64,000 bases of DNA from Amaricoccus macauensis (GCF_014201905.1 NZ_JACHFM010000005.1:1-64000); one strand, 5' to 3'; counted from the stretch's first letter, positions 16,259-26,275 are shown. Translations and numbers: made by a program. Notes: generated by a model not told the origin, from the letters alone.

Positions 16259-19200
16259 ATGCCCAAGCGCACCGACATCCGCTCGATCATGATCATCGGC
16301 GCGGGTCCCATCGTCATCGGTCAGGCTTGCGAGTTCGACTACTCGGGAGCGCAGGCCTGCAAGGCGCTCCGCGAAGAGGGCTACCGGGTCATCCTCGTCA
16401 ACTCGAACCCCGCCACGATCATGACCGACCCGGAGATGGCCGACGCCACTTACGTCGAGCCGATCACCCCGGAGGTCGTCGCGAAGATCATCGAGAAGGA
16501 ACGCCCCGACGCGCTCCTGCCCACCATGGGCGGCCAGACCGGCCTCAACACCGCGCTCGCCCTCGCCGACATGGGCGTTCTCGACAAGTTCGGCGTCGAA
16601 CTGATCGGCGCCAAGCGCGACGCGATCGAGAAGGCGGAAGACCGCAAGCTCTTCCGCGAGGCGATGGACCGGATCGGCCTCGAGAATCCCAAGGCCACCA
16701 TCGTCACCACCATGGCCGAGGCCATGGACGCCATCGAATACGTGGGCCTGCCCGCGATCATCCGCCCCGCCTTCACCCTCGGCGGCACCGGCGGCGGCGT
16801 CGCCTACAACCGCGAGGACTACGAGCGCATCTGCAAGACCGGCCTCGACGCCTCGCCGGTCAGCCAGATCCTCATCGACGAGTCGTTGCTCGGCTGGAAG
16901 GAGTTCGAGATGGAGGTGGTCCGCGATAAGGCGGACAACTGCATCATCGTCTGCTCCATCGAGAACATCGACCCGATGGGCGTCCACACCGGCGACTCGA
17001 TCACCGTCGCGCCCGCGCTGACGCTGACCGACAAGGAATACCAGATGATGCGCAACGCCTCGATCGCGGTGCTGCGCGAGATCGGGGTCGAGACCGGCGG
17101 CTCGAACGTGCAGTTCGCCGTCCATCCGGAAACCGGCCGCCTCGTCGTCATCGAGATGAACCCGCGCGTCAGCCGCTCCTCGGCGCTGGCGTCGAAGGCC
17201 ACCGGCTTCCCCATCGCGAAGATCGCCGCCAAGCTCGCCGTGGGCTACACCCTCGACGAACTCGACAACGACATCACCCAGGTGACGCCGGCCTCGTTCG
17301 AGCCGACCATCGACTACGTGGTCACCAAGATCCCGCGCTTTGCCTTCGAGAAGTTCCCCGGCGCCGAGCCGCTGCTCACCACCGCGATGAAGTCGGTCGG
17401 CGAGGCGATGGCGATCGGCCGCACCTTCCACGAGTCGCTCCAGAAGGCGCTCTGCTCGCTCGAGACCGGCCTCACCGGCTTCGACGAGATCGAGATCGAG
17501 GGCGCCGAGGGGCCGGACGGCAAGGCGACGATCATCCGCGCCCTCTCGGCCCAGACCCCCGACCGCCTGCGCCTCGCCGCCCAGGCCATGCGCCACGGCC
17601 TCAGCGACGACGAGATCCACGCGGTGACGAAGTTCGACCCGTGGTTTCTCGCGCGTATCCGCGAGATCATCGACGAGGAAGCCCGCCTCATCCGCGACGG
17701 CCTGCCCCGCGAGCCGCACGGCCTGCGCCGCCTGAAGATGATGGGCTTCTCCGACGCCCGTCTCGCGACGCTCACCGCCCGAACCGAAACCTCGGTGCGC
17801 GCCGAGCGCCAGCGCCACGGCGTGCGCGCGGTCTTCAAGCGCATCGACACCTGCGGCGCAGAGTTCGAGGCCCAGACGCCCTACATGTATTCGACCTACG
17901 AGGTCGAGGCGATGGGCTCGGTCGAGGACGAGAGCCGCCCCAGCGGCAACCGCAAGGTCGTCATCCTCGGCGGCGGCCCCAACCGCATCGGTCAGGGCAT
18001 CGAGTTCGATTACTGCTGCTGCCATGCCTGCTTTGCGCTGACCAAGGCTGGCTATGAGACGATCATGATCAACTGCAACCCGGAGACCGTGTCGACCGAC
18101 TACGACACCTCCGACCGGCTCTACTTCGAGCCGCTGACGCTCGAGCACGTCCTCGAGATCCTCCGGGTCGAGCAGGAGAACGGCACGCTGCACGGCGTCA
18201 TCGTCCAGTTCGGCGGCCAGACGCCGCTGAAGCTCGCGAACGCGCTGCACGACGCCGGCATCCCGATCCTCGGCACCACGCCCGACGCCATCGACCTCGC
18301 CGAGGACCGCGAGCGCTTCCAGGCGCTCCTGAACCGCATCGGCCTGCGCCAGCCGCGCAATGGCATCGCCCGCTCGCCCGCGCAGGCGATGACCGTGGCG
18401 AAGGAGATCGGCTACCCGCTGGTCATCCGCCCGTCCTACGTGCTCGGCGGCCGGGCGATGGAGATCGTCCGCGACGACGCGCAGCTCCAGCGCTACATCT
18501 CGACCGCCGTGCAGGTCTCCGGCGACACGCCGGTGCTCCTCGACAGCTACCTCTCGAACGCCATCGAGGTCGATGTCGACGCGATCTGCGACGGCAAGGC
18601 GGTCCACGTCGCCGGCGTCATGGAGCACATCGAGGAAGCCGGCGTCCATTCCGGCGACTCCGCCTGCTCGCTGCCGCCGTGGTCGCTCGACGACGCAACG
18701 ATCGCCGAACTGAAGCGCCAGACCGAGGCGATGGCGCTCGCGCTCGGCGTCGTCGGCCTGATGAACGTGCAGTTCGCGATCCAGGACGGCGACATCTACG
18801 TCCTCGAGGTAAATCCGCGCGCCTCGCGCACCGTGCCGTTCGTGGCGAAGGCCACCGACAGCTCGATCGCCGCCATCGCCGCCCGCGTCATGGCCGGCGA
18901 GCCGCTCTCGAACTTTCCCCTGCGCGAGCCTTACCCGCAGGGCACGGGCCCGGACGACACGCTGCCCTATGCCGACCCGCTGACGCTCGCCGATCCCGAC
19001 ATGCCGTGGTTCTCGGTCAAGGAAGCGGTGATGCCGTTCAACCGCTTCCCCGGCGTCGACACCCTGCTCGGGCCGGAGATGCGCTCGACCGGCGAGGTGA
19101 TGGGCTGGGACCGCTCGTTCCCGCGCGCGTTCCTGAAGGCGCAGATGGGCGCGGGCACCGCCCTGCCGACAAGCGGCACGCTCTTCGTCTCGGTCAAGGA

Positions 19201-19561
19201 CAGCGACAAGACCGACGTGCTGCTGGAGGCCACCCGCATCCTGCACGAGCTCGGGTTCAAGGTGCTGGCGACCGCCGGAACCGCGAAGTTCCTGACCGAC
19301 GCCGGGATCCCGACCGTCCGGGTGAACAAGGTCTACGAAGGCCGGCCGCACATCGTCGACGTCCTGAAGGACGGCGGCGTGCAGATCGTCTTCAACACCA
19401 CCGAGGGCTCCCAGTCGATCAACGACAGCCGCGCCATCCGCTCGCTGACGCTCTCGGGCAAGATCCCGTACTACACGACGGCCGCCGGCGCGCGCGCGGC
19501 GGCGCTCGCCATGCGCGACCGTCTGGAGGGGGATCTGCGGGTGCGTTCGCTGCAGGGGTAA
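16259..19561 (+). CDS. carB: Carbamoyl-phosphate synthase large subunit
   Basis: A 1100-residue full-length CarB. Two homologous ATP-grasp halves are evident: the first starts [21 protein letters not shown] and the second, near residue 562, [22 protein letters not shown]. Both have the matching glycine-rich ATP loops ([12 protein letters not shown] and [13 protein letters not shown]). The final about 140 residues form the MGS-like allosteric domain ([27 protein letters not shown]). The enzyme makes carbamoyl phosphate from glutamine-derived ammonia, bicarbonate and two ATP for pyrimidine and arginine synthesis, together with CarA. carA is not adjacent here, a separation common in alphaproteobacteria. 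Confidence 0.97.
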   Translation: MPKRTDIRSIMIIGAGPIVIGQACEFDYSGAQACKALREEGYRVILVNSNPATIMTDPEMADATYVEPITPEVVAKIIEKERPDALLPTMGGQTGLNTALALADMGVLDKFGVELIGAKRDAIEKAEDRKLFREAMDRIGLENPKATIVTTMAEAMDAIEYVGLPAIIRPAFTLGGTGGGVAYNREDYERICKTGLDASPVSQILIDESLLGWKEFEMEVVRDKADNCIIVCSIENIDPMGVHTGDSITVAPALTLTDKEYQMMRNASIAVLREIGVETGGSNVQFAVHPETGRLVVIEMNPRVSRSSALASKATGFPIAKIAAKLAVGYTLDELDNDITQVTPASFEPTIDYVVTKIPRFAFEKFPGAEPLLTTAMKSVGEAMAIGRTFHESLQKALCSLETGLTGFDEIEIEGAEGPDGKATIIRALSAQTPDRLRLAAQAMRHGLSDDEIHAVTKFDPWFLARIREIIDEEARLIRDGLPREPHGLRRLKMMGFSDARLATLTARTETSVRAERQRHGVRAVFKRIDTCGAEFEAQTPYMYSTYEVEAMGSVEDESRPSGNRKVVILGGGPNRIGQGIEFDYCCCHACFALTKAGYETIMINCNPETVSTDYDTSDRLYFEPLTLEHVLEILRVEQENGTLHGVIVQFGGQTPLKLANALHDAGIPILGTTPDAIDLAEDRERFQALLNRIGLRQPRNGIARSPAQAMTVAKEIGYPLVIRPSYVLGGRAMEIVRDDAQLQRYISTAVQVSGDTPVLLDSYLSNAIEVDVDAICDGKAVHVAGVMEHIEEAGVHSGDSACSLPPWSLDDATIAELKRQTEAMALALGVVGLMNVQFAIQDGDIYVLEVNPRASRTVPFVAKATDSSIAAIAARVMAGEPLSNFPLREPYPQGTGPDDTLPYADPLTLADPDMPWFSVKEAVMPFNRFPGVDTLLGPEMRSTGEVMGWDRSFPRAFLKAQMGAGTALPTSGTLFVSVKDSDKTDVLLEATRILHELGFKVLATAGTAKFLTDAGIPTVRVNKVYEGRPHIVDVLKDGGVQIVFNTTEGSQSINDSRAIRSLTLSGKIPYYTTAAGARAAALAMRDRLEGDLRVRSLQG

Positions 19562-19917
19562 GCGCCTGCGACTGGAGAATGGGCCCGCCGACCCATTGAG
19601 TGCCGGTCACTGGTCTCAACCGGTATCTCGCTCGCGGGTCTGGGTGGAGATCCTTTTCGCGCCGGGACTGCCTTTCGCCAGCCCCGGCGCGAAAAGCGAA
19701 AGCACTGCTTTCGCCGCGCCAGCGGCAGGGAGCGCGGAAGCCGTCAGGCGTGAAGATTTCTGCGGCAGCGCGCCATCCGGTCGTGATCGCCCCGGCGTGC
19801 GCGGAACGCGCTCGCCCCCCGCAGGGGCGATCGCGGACGGATCTGTCACCCGCCAAATCCGTCGGTCGTCGTCGCCTTGCGCGATGCCCCGCTCAGGCAC
19901 CCGCTCCGCCGGCCCCC
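19562..19917. other. Gene-free spacer between carB and pncB with strong hairpins
   Basis: No convincing gene is seen in this 356-bp convergent gap. It contains two adjacent perfect inverted repeats at 19653-19714 (listed separately) and a weaker TCGCCCC...GGGGCGA pair near 19810-19830. The rest is GC-rich sequence without clear structure. Confidence 0.6.
19653..19714. terminator. Two adjacent perfect hairpins between convergent carB and pncB
   Basis: CTTTTCGCGCCGGG (19653-19666) pairs perfectly with CCCGGCGCGAAAAG (19683-19696). GCGAAAGC (19696-19703) pairs perfectly with GCTTTCGC (19707-19714) around a 3-nt loop. The stems share one base, so they may compete or stack. The position between convergent genes suggests bidirectional termination, although only the arms themselves supply short T runs. 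Confidence 0.55.
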
Positions 19918-21210
19918 TCACACCAGAACCGGCTCCGCCTGCTGCGCGCCGACCGCGAAGACCCGCTTGTAGCGCTCGATTTCCTCGGCCGGCCCCAGAG
20001 CCTTCGCCGGGTTGTCCGAGAGCTTCACCGTCGGGCGGCCGTTGGCGCTGACCGCCTTGCAGACCAGGCTGAACGGCGCCAGCGCGTCGTGGGGCGCGAG
20101 GCCGCGGAAGTCGTTGGTGAGCAGCGTCCCCCAGCCGAAGGAGAGCTTCACCCGGTCGTGGAAGCGCGCGTAAAGCTCCTCGATCCGGTCGACGTCGAGC
20201 CCGTCGGAGAAGATCACCAGCTTCTCGCGCGGATCCTGGCCGTGGCGCTTCCACCAGTCGATCGCTACCTCGGCGTTCTCTTCCGGCGAGCCGGAATCAA
20301 CCCGGATGCCGGTCCAGGACGCGAGCCACTCCGGCGCATGCTCCAGAAAACCCCGGGTGCCATAGGTGTCCGGCAGGATCACCCGCAGGTTACCGTCGTA
20401 GTCCTGATGCCAGTTCTCCAGCACCCGGTACGGAGCCGTCGCGAGCGCCGCATCATCCTCCGCGAGGGCCGCGTAGACCATGGGCAGCTCATGGGCGTTG
20501 GTGCCGATCGCCTCCAGGTCGCGCCGCATCGCGATAAGACAGTTCGAGGTACCGGAGAACCGTTCCCCGAGCCCTTCCATCATTGCCTGCACCGCCCAGT
20601 CCTGCCACAGGAACGAGTGGCGGCGCCGGGTGCCGAAATCCGAGATCCGGAGGTCGGGCAACTGGCGCAGCCGCTCGATCTTCTCCCAGAGCCGGGTCAT
20701 GGCCCGGGCGTAGAGCACCTTCACCTCGAACTTGCCCATGCCGCGCGTCACGGCCCGCGACCGCAGCTCCATGAGCACCGCGAGGGCGGGGATCTCCCAC
20801 ATCATCACCTCGGGCCATGAGCCCTCGAACGTGAGCTCGTACTGGTCGCCCTTCCGCTCCAGCTGGTACTCCGGCATGCGGAAGTCCTCGAGCCAGGCCA
20901 TGAAGTCCGGCCCGAACATCCACCGCTTGCCGTAGAACGTGTTGCCCCGCAGCCAGGTCGACTCGCCCCGCGTCAGCCGCAGGCCACGGATGTGGTCGAG
21001 CTGCTGGCGGATCTCCACCTCGTCGATGAGCTCGGCCAGCGGCACGCTGGTCGTGCGATTGATGAGCGAGAACTTCACCCGCACGTCCGCATGACGGCGA
21101 TAGACCGTCTGCAGCATCAGGAGCTTGTAGAAATCGGTGTCGAGGATCGAGCGGACCACCGGGTCAATGCGCCAGGCATGGTCGTAGACGCGGGTTGCGA
21201 TATCAGTCAT
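19918..21210 (-). CDS. pncB: Nicotinate phosphoribosyltransferase
   Basis: A 430-residue enzyme of the PncB family: [33 protein letters not shown] at the N-terminus, [15 protein letters not shown], the FSGTSNC segment, and phosphate-binding FSDGLDVD and [11 protein letters not shown] regions. It converts nicotinate plus PRPP (with ATP) to nicotinate mononucleotide in the Preiss-Handler NAD salvage route. The start MTDIATR at 21210 was chosen over one four codons upstream because its ATG overlaps the pncA stop as ATGA, implying translational coupling with the preceding step of the same pathway. Confidence 0.95.
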   Translation of the reverse strand: MTDIATRVYDHAWRIDPVVRSILDTDFYKLLMLQTVYRRHADVRVKFSLINRTTSVPLAELIDEVEIRQQLDHIRGLRLTRGESTWLRGNTFYGKRWMFGPDFMAWLEDFRMPEYQLERKGDQYELTFEGSWPEVMMWEIPALAVLMELRSRAVTRGMGKFEVKVLYARAMTRLWEKIERLRQLPDLRISDFGTRRRHSFLWQDWAVQAMMEGLGERFSGTSNCLIAMRRDLEAIGTNAHELPMVYAALAEDDAALATAPYRVLENWHQDYDGNLRVILPDTYGTRGFLEHAPEWLASWTGIRVDSGSPEENAEVAIDWWKRHGQDPREKLVIFSDGLDVDRIEELYARFHDRVKLSFGWGTLLTNDFRGLAPHDALAPFSLVCKAVSANGRPTVKLSDNPAKALGPAEEIERYKRVFAVGAQQAEPVLV

Positions 21211-21833
21211 GCGGGTTCGCACTCCTCGGCGACGGCGAAGCGGACGCCCTGATCGCGCATCGTCCCGGTCATCCGCGCAAGCGAACCGTCGAGGTCGATC
21301 GCCCGGCAGGCATCCTCGAGGAGCGTGGCGCGGAAGCCCAGCGCGATGGCGTCGAGCGCGGAATAGGCGACACAGAAGTCGGTGGCGAGACCGGCGAGCC
21401 AGACCTCGCCGACGCCCCGCTCGCGCAGGTAACCCGCGAGCCCGGTCGGCGTCGACCTGTCGTTCTCGAAGAACGCGGAATAGCTGTCGACCTGCGGCCG
21501 GAACCCCTTTCGCAGCACGAGGTCGGCCATGTCGGTCTCAAGCTCGGGATGGAATTCAGCGCCCGGGGTTCCCTGCACGCAGTGGACGGGCCAGAGCACC
21601 TGCGACCCGTAGGGCATCTCGGTCACCGAGAACGCCTCGGCGCCCGGATGGCTCGCGGCGAACGACTTGTGGTCCGGCGAGTGCCAGTCCTGCGTCAGCA
21701 CCCGGATCGGAAACCGCCGGGCGACCCGGTTCACGAGCGGCACCACCTCTTCACCGCCTGCGACGGCAAGCGCGCCGCCAGTGCAGAAATCGTTCTGGAC
21801 GTCGATGACGATCAGCGCCGCGTCCGGTGCCAT
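21207..21833 (-). CDS. pncA: Nicotinamidase
   Basis: A 208-residue cysteine hydrolase. The catalytic triad is visible: Asp of [10 protein letters not shown] (about residue 11), a central Lys in LRKGF, and Cys in [12 protein letters not shown]. The metal site is supplied by the Asp and His residues in [12 protein letters not shown]. It deamidates nicotinamide to nicotinate, the substrate of the next gene's product. First gene of the pncA-pncB operon. Confidence 0.95.
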   Translation of the reverse strand: MAPDAALIVIDVQNDFCTGGALAVAGGEEVVPLVNRVARRFPIRVLTQDWHSPDHKSFAASHPGAEAFSVTEMPYGSQVLWPVHCVQGTPGAEFHPELETDMADLVLRKGFRPQVDSYSAFFENDRSTPTGLAGYLRERGVGEVWLAGLATDFCVAYSALDAIALGFRATLLEDACRAIDLDGSLARMTGTMRDQGVRFAVAEECEPA

Positions 21834-21962
21834 GTCTGCCTCCCCTCCCTGCCCCCGCGGGGGATGCTTCCGTCCCGTGAGATTGGCAGCGAACCCGTGC
21901 CTTTACAACAGGGGTACGACAGCGCCAGAGGGCGCCTCATTCCCCGACTAAACGAATCGGGA

Positions 21963-21981
21963 TTGACTCATCCTGAGTGAA
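21963..21981 (+). promoter_or_regulatory. Near-palindrome overlapping a TTGACT box upstream of hemP
   Basis: TTGACTCA-TCC-TGAGTGAA is an inverted repeat with one mismatch per 8-nt arm. Its left arm contains TTGACT, a possible -35 element. It lies 76 bp upstream of the hemP start in a less GC-rich patch. Because hemP-type genes are iron-regulated in Rhodobacterales, this is a candidate iron-responsive operator. The -10 is not clear, and no match to a named regulator can be asserted from inspection. Confidence 0.45.
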
Positions 21982-22056
21982 TTGGTCATGTACTCCACAG
22001 CCAGTCCGTCGGGGCGAGCCACCGTCAGCAACCAATGTAATCTGGAGCCGATCGGC

Positions 22057-22293
22057 ATGTATCACGTGCGTTCGTCCGAGACCCGCAGGGCCACCCCGAT
22101 GGACCGCGACCACCGCCATGCGGACGGCTTCCTGCCGCCGCTTCCCCGCCGCGAACCGGCGCGCCAGTCGCCGCCGCCGGTGCATGATGCCCGCCTCCTG
22201 ACCGATGGCGGCAACGAGGCCGAAATCCGCCTCGACGGCGTGCGTTACGTCCTGCGCATCACGCGGCAGGGCAAGCTGATCCTCACCAAGTGA
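22057..22293 (+). CDS. hemP: HemP-family hemin uptake protein
   Basis: A 78-residue basic protein whose C-terminal about 35 residues carry the HemP pattern: ARLLTDGGNEAEIRLDGVRYVLRITRQGKLILTK, above all the ending Y-x-LRITRQGKLILTK. HemP/HmuP proteins are small cytosolic factors that help expression or function of haem uptake systems under iron limitation. The N-terminal half is polar and Pro/His-rich. The start at 22057 is preceded by GGAG nine bases upstream; a second ATG at 22099 is possible. No haem receptor or ABC transporter lies in the window. The stop overlaps the next gene's GTG start. Confidence 0.85.
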   Translation: MYHVRSSETRRATPMDRDHRHADGFLPPLPRREPARQSPPPVHDARLLTDGGNEAEIRLDGVRYVLRITRQGKLILTK

Positions 22294-22733
22294 GCGCCAT
22301 GCCGCGAAATCCGGGAGCGGCGGCAGTCAGCAGGCTCTCGGAGCTGCCGCCGCTCGAGCGGCAGGTGATCCGCTGCCTGCGCTTCTGGTGTTCCGGGCCG
22401 GCCGGTCAGGGGGCTCTGGGTCGCGAGCTGGCCCAGCGCCTCGGGCCGGACACGGCGGAGCGGGTGGCGGACGGGATTGCCGAGCTGCTGCATGTCACCG
22501 CCAGCCATGCCCGGCGGCCGCTCCTCGGCCATGCGCTCGACTGCCCCTGCGCGGGCGGTGACGAATGCGTCTTCGCCCGCTTCGTCTCGCTCGCCGCCGA
22601 GGGCGCGCGAGAGGAGGCGGTGCTCATGGCCTCGCTGATCGTGCGGCCCGACCTCGCGCTCTGCCTTGCCGGGCTTGCGGAGGACGTAGGCCTCGGACTC
22701 ATGCGCGGCCAGGAGCCCCGCATCCTGCAATAG
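22290..22733 (+). CDS. Hypothetical protein coupled to hemP
   Basis: A 147-residue protein of unknown family, read from a GTG overlapping the hemP stop (GTGA); an ATG nine bases on is an alternative. It is helical, with a Cys pair in DCPCAGGDEC (about residues 84-91) and further Cys in RCLRFWCSG and LALCLAG. The Cys spacing could suit metal or haem binding, but nothing proves it. Overlap with hemP suggests a role in iron or haem homeostasis. I do not recognise the family. Confidence 0.65.
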   Translation: MSAMPRNPGAAAVSRLSELPPLERQVIRCLRFWCSGPAGQGALGRELAQRLGPDTAERVADGIAELLHVTASHARRPLLGHALDCPCAGGDECVFARFVSLAAEGAREEAVLMASLIVRPDLALCLAGLAEDVGLGLMRGQEPRILQ

Positions 22734-22778
22734 GCTCACGCCCCGGCGGCATCAGCCGGTGGCGTGCCCAGCCATCCG

Positions 22779-23624
22779 CTAGGGCCGGCGGCGCGCCGTG
22801 ACGGGACCACCCCGCGCGGCGAGCACCCGCTCTTCCACATCCGCGAGCCGCTCCACCGCCACCGCCATGTGGTGCGCGTTGGCATGGATAAGCGTCTGGC
22901 CATCGATCATCAGAGCCACGTGGCCGCGCCAGAACACGAGGTCGCCGCGGGCAAGCGCCGCGTCAGGGGGCAGCGGCGCCCCTGCGAGCTCGACCTGCAT
23001 GTCGGTGTCGCGCGGCAATGCCACGCCGCACGCAAGATGCGCGATCTGCACCAGCCCCGAACAATCGATGCCGCGGATGCTGCGCCCGCCCCAGAGGTAG
23101 GGCGCGCCCACGAACCGCAGCGCCTGCGCCACCGGATCACCGGCCGACGGGGTGAGGTGCGGCAGCGGCACATGCCCGCCGTCGCGGAGCCGCGCGAAGC
23201 CACTGGTGCTGCCCGAGACCGGGACGTCGGCGAGGAGCGGCAATTCCCCCAGCACGCGGGCCTGAACCGAAGGCCGCTGGTAACTCTGCGACCAGATCGC
23301 CGTCACCGGCCGCCCCGCGCCGCGCTGCGGGCCGAGCCCGTCCCGCGCCACGTAGCCGACATAGCCGTCGAGTTGCGCCTGTCCCCAGACGAGCCCGTCC
23401 GGCCGCTCCTCATAGACGACGAAGACCTCGCCATGCAGCAACTGCGTCGCCCGTTCCCCTGTCGGATTGGGATCGAGCGTCAGGTCGAGCAACGACGGCG
23501 CCACGCGGGCGGGTCGCCCGGGTGCAAAGCGCTCGGCAGCCACCCGTCCTCGCAGGTGGGCAGCCGCGAGGTCGGGGCGGGCGGGGACCAGGCGCCGGTG
23601 GAACGGTCCGTTCACGTGCGGCAA
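22779..23624 (-). CDS. NlpC/P60 family peptidase with SH3-like domains
   Basis: A 281-residue protein. Residues about 30-150 form two SH3b-like segments (GERATQLLHGEVFVV, GYVGYVARDGL). The NlpC/P60 domain follows, with the catalytic Cys in RGIDCSGLVQ, His in RGHVALM, and a third polar residue in LIHANAHH. The domain cleaves gamma-D-glutamyl-diaminopimelate or similar bonds in cell-wall peptides. No signal peptide is evident, which fits a cytosolic peptide-recycling enzyme. It overlaps the upstream M17 aminopeptidase by 13 bp, a pairing that suggests joint muropeptide or peptide degradation. Confidence 0.88.
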   Translation of the reverse strand: MPHVNGPFHRRLVPARPDLAAAHLRGRVAAERFAPGRPARVAPSLLDLTLDPNPTGERATQLLHGEVFVVYEERPDGLVWGQAQLDGYVGYVARDGLGPQRGAGRPVTAIWSQSYQRPSVQARVLGELPLLADVPVSGSTSGFARLRDGGHVPLPHLTPSAGDPVAQALRFVGAPYLWGGRSIRGIDCSGLVQIAHLACGVALPRDTDMQVELAGAPLPPDAALARGDLVFWRGHVALMIDGQTLIHANAHHMAVAVERLADVEERVLAARGGPVTARRRP

Positions 23625-25000
23625 TAGCGGTTCTCCAGCAGCGCGAGGACCGCGCGTGCGGCCTGAAACGCAGCACCCTTCGGCCGGGCCGGTTTGGCCG
23701 CCGGGGTCCAGCCGTAGATGTCGAGATGCAGGTAACGCGGGCTCTCGGTGACGAAACGACGCAGAAATAGTGCTGCGGTGATCGCCCCGGCCATGCCCCC
23801 CGCCGGTGCGTTGTCCAGATCGGCAATTCCCGGCTCGATCAACGGCTCGTATGGAGTCCAGAATGGCAGCCGCCAGAGAGGGTCCGCGACCCTCAGGCTT
23901 GAGTCAACGAGGTCGGCGGCAAGTGCCTCGTCGTCGGTGAAGAAAGGCGGTACGTCCGGGCCGAGCGCAACGCGCGCCGCACCGGTCAGGGTCGCGAAGC
24001 TTACCACCAGTTCGGGCGCTTCCTCGTCGGCGAGCGCCAGCGCGTCGGCAAGGACCAGGCGGCCCTCGGCGTCAGTGTTGTTCACCTCGACCGTCAGCCC
24101 CTTGCGGCTCGGCAGGATATCCCCCGGCCGCATCGCCGCACTGGAAATCGCGTTCTCGACCGCCGGAACGAGAACACGGAGCCGGATGTCGAGCCCGAGG
24201 CTCATGATGATCTCGGAGAGGCCCATGACTGTCGCGGCGCCGCCCATGTCCTTCTTCATGTTGCCCATGGACGCACCGGGCTTGATGTTGAGCCCGCCGG
24301 TGTCGAAACAGACGCCCTTGCCGACCAGCGTCACCTTCGGCGCGTCCTCGCGGCCCCACACGAAATCGAGAAGGCGCGGCGCCTCGGCGGCGGCGGCGCC
24401 CACCGCCTCGATCATCGGCAGGTTCGCCGCCCGAAGCGCCGGGCCACCGCGCACCACGCTGAACGCCGCGCCGTGGCGCGCGGCAAGCGTCGCGAACGCC
24501 ACCTCCAGGGTTTCCGGCCCCATGTCACGCGCCGGGGTGTTGATGAGGTCCTGCGCGAGGGCGGCGCCGCGCGCCAGCGTCTCGACGCGCTCGATGTCGA
24601 CGCCCTCGGGGCAGACGAGTTCCACCTCGGACGCCTTGCCAGCCCGGTACCGCTGGAAGCGGTAGTCTGCGAGCCGCCAGCCAAGCACCTCGACGCTCAG
24701 GTCGATCGGCACGTCGCCGGGCTCCAGCACGTAGCGCCCGGGCGGAAGCTTCGCCGCAGCCGCGGCGAGCGGGAAGCGGTCGCGCGCCCGGGCGGCCGCA
24801 CTGCCCCAACCGACAAGGACCGCGGAAATCCCGGATTCTCCGGGCAATGCAAGGACCTCGCCGATCGCGGCGCCGAACCCCGACGCCTCGACCCACGCAC
24901 GTATTTCGGGCGTCTGAGTGCTTATCCAGGACGCCAGCGACGCGCCCTCAATCAGGCGGAGCGAGATTTTCCGGACGTCGGATTGGGCGACGATTGGCAT
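23612..25000 (-). CDS. M17 leucyl aminopeptidase family protein
   Basis: A 462-residue metallopeptidase. The C-terminal catalytic domain has the M17 signature NTDAEGRLVLADAL plus VGKGVCFDTGGLNIKPGASM and the metal-binding Lys and Asp residues of VTLVGKGVCFDTGG. The N-terminal about 150 residues are the less conserved oligomerisation domain. It removes N-terminal residues from peptides in the cytosol as a hexamer. The gene heads a two-gene unit with NlpC/P60 (13-bp overlap). Confidence 0.92.
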   Translation of the reverse strand: MPIVAQSDVRKISLRLIEGASLASWISTQTPEIRAWVEASGFGAAIGEVLALPGESGISAVLVGWGSAAARARDRFPLAAAAAKLPPGRYVLEPGDVPIDLSVEVLGWRLADYRFQRYRAGKASEVELVCPEGVDIERVETLARGAALAQDLINTPARDMGPETLEVAFATLAARHGAAFSVVRGGPALRAANLPMIEAVGAAAAEAPRLLDFVWGREDAPKVTLVGKGVCFDTGGLNIKPGASMGNMKKDMGGAATVMGLSEIIMSLGLDIRLRVLVPAVENAISSAAMRPGDILPSRKGLTVEVNNTDAEGRLVLADALALADEEAPELVVSFATLTGAARVALGPDVPPFFTDDEALAADLVDSSLRVADPLWRLPFWTPYEPLIEPGIADLDNAPAGGMAGAITAALFLRRFVTESPRYLHLDIYGWTPAAKPARPKGAAFQAARAVLALLENRYCRT

Positions 25001-25062
25001 TCGGTAGGCGCTCTTCGAATTGATACACCATCCTAGGGCGCGTCAGCCCAGTGTTACAAGAG

Positions 25063-25449
25063 TCACAAAGCGGACTGTTCAGTAAATACGATTACGGAAA
25101 GCAACGAATCCTCTCCGAGCCGCGCCAGCCGCGCCGAAACCGCAGCGGTGGCGATCTCGTCGCAGGTGGAAAGACAGCCCACGAGATCGCGGGCGACGCG
25201 GGCGAAATCGGAGAGTCCCACCTGCTCGGAAAGCCCGGCCAGGCGCGTGGCGAGCGCCCGGGCTTCCTCTGCATCGCCCTCGTCGAGGGCGGTCCGAAGC
25301 AGGCCGAGTCGGTCGGTCAGGTGGAACACCACCTCCGAGACCACCTCCCGGCAGCGCTGGTCGCCAAGCGACTGGCGCAGCAGATGAATCCGTGACCGGT
25401 CGAGTTCGGCGTCCTCGTATGCCGGTATGCTGTAAAGCTCGGCTCCCAT
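25063..25449 (-). CDS. Hpt-like helical protein lacking the phosphoacceptor histidine
   Basis: A 128-residue helical protein (start MGAELYS). Residues 50-90 read LRTALDEGDAEEARALA, then TRLAGLSEQVGLSDFARVARDL. This matches the spacing of histidine phosphotransfer (Hpt) domains (A-H-x-L-K-G-x-x-x-x-x-G), but with Thr68 in place of the phosphorylated His and Ala71 in place of Lys. It may be a pseudo-Hpt that binds a response regulator without phosphotransfer, or an unrelated four-helix protein. The gene stands alone between M17 and the divergent carbonic anhydrase; no kinase or regulator is nearby. Assignment is inference from motif spacing. Confidence 0.55.
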   Translation of the reverse strand: MGAELYSIPAYEDAELDRSRIHLLRQSLGDQRCREVVSEVVFHLTDRLGLLRTALDEGDAEEARALATRLAGLSEQVGLSDFARVARDLVGCLSTCDEIATAAVSARLARLGEDSLLSVIVFTEQSAL

Positions 25450-25596
25450 GGCAATCCCCCAAGTACCCGACGCAGGACATTGCCGGGAAGTGGTAAAGGC
25501 CATCCTGACGTCTGCGCTTGCCGCAGCGCGTCATAAGCCTGAAAGTCGCGCCGAGTTTAGCCAAATCGGACCTACGATTCGCCGGGGGGACAAGCG

Positions 25597-26250
25597 ATGG
25601 AACATGCAAAGCCACTGCCGGAGGACCTGATTGTCCGGTATCGCGCCTGGAAGGAGCGCCGCACCCCGGAGCAGACGGCGCATTCCGCCGAACTCGCCGA
25701 GAACGGCCAGAACCCGACGGCTATGATCATCACCTGCTGCGACAGCCGGGTGCTCATATCGGAGATCTTCGGCGAGGGGCCGGGTGATTTCTTCATCCAT
25801 CGCAACATCGCGAGCCTCGTCCCGCCCTATGAGCCGGACGGCGAGAGCCACGGCACCTCGGCGACGATCGAGTACGCGGTGATCGCGCTGAAGATCGAAC
25901 ACCTGATCGTCATGGGCCACCACGCCTGCGGTGGCGTGCGCGGTTGTCACGACATGCTGGCCGGGCTCGCGCCCGACCTCGACACGCCCACGAGCTTCGT
26001 CGGCACCTGGCTCCGGCTCCTGAAGCCCGGATACGAAGCGCTCGCCGGGCGCGGCCTCAGCTATGAGGAGCGCATTTCCGTGCTGGAAAAGCAGGCGGTG
26101 CTCGTCAGTCTGACCAACCTGATGACGTTTCCCTTCATCGCCGCGGGCGTCGAGTCGGGCCAACTGCAACTGCACGGGGTCTGGAAGGACATCCGCGACG
26201 GCGGGCTTGAGCTCTACGATGCCGAAACCGATCAGTTCGTTCCGCTTTAG
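25597..26250 (+). CDS. Beta-class carbonic anhydrase
   Basis: A 217-residue enzyme. The beta-CA motifs are clear: TCCDSRV (Zn-ligand Cys47, catalytic dyad Asp49 and Arg51) and GHHACGGV (His108, Cys111). It interconverts CO2 and bicarbonate in the cytosol, which supplies biotin carboxylases such as AccC and carbamoyl-phosphate synthase. SD-like GGGGGGA precedes the start. The gene is followed by a 13-bp direct repeat and then the cytochrome pair. Confidence 0.93.
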   Translation: MEHAKPLPEDLIVRYRAWKERRTPEQTAHSAELAENGQNPTAMIITCCDSRVLISEIFGEGPGDFFIHRNIASLVPPYEPDGESHGTSATIEYAVIALKIEHLIVMGHHACGGVRGCHDMLAGLAPDLDTPTSFVGTWLRLLKPGYEALAGRGLSYEERISVLEKQAVLVSLTNLMTFPFIAAGVESGQLQLHGVWKDIRDGGLELYDAETDQFVPL

Positions 26251-26275
26251 GGAATCAATTTCGGGAATCAATTTC
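26250..26275 (+). repeat. 13-bp tandem direct repeat at the end of the carbonic anhydrase gene
   Basis: GGGAATCAATTTC occurs twice head to tail (26250-26262 and 26263-26275), starting on the last base of the stop codon. It looks like a recent slippage duplication; no function is evident. Confidence 0.7.

Noticed and set aside
15497-19351. A 1284-codon open frame on the minus strand opposite carB
   Set aside because: It is the antisense shadow of carB, caused by GC-rich codon bias; its composition is Arg/Asp/His-repetitive with no domain. Only its last 528 bases (the SRPBCC gene) are real.
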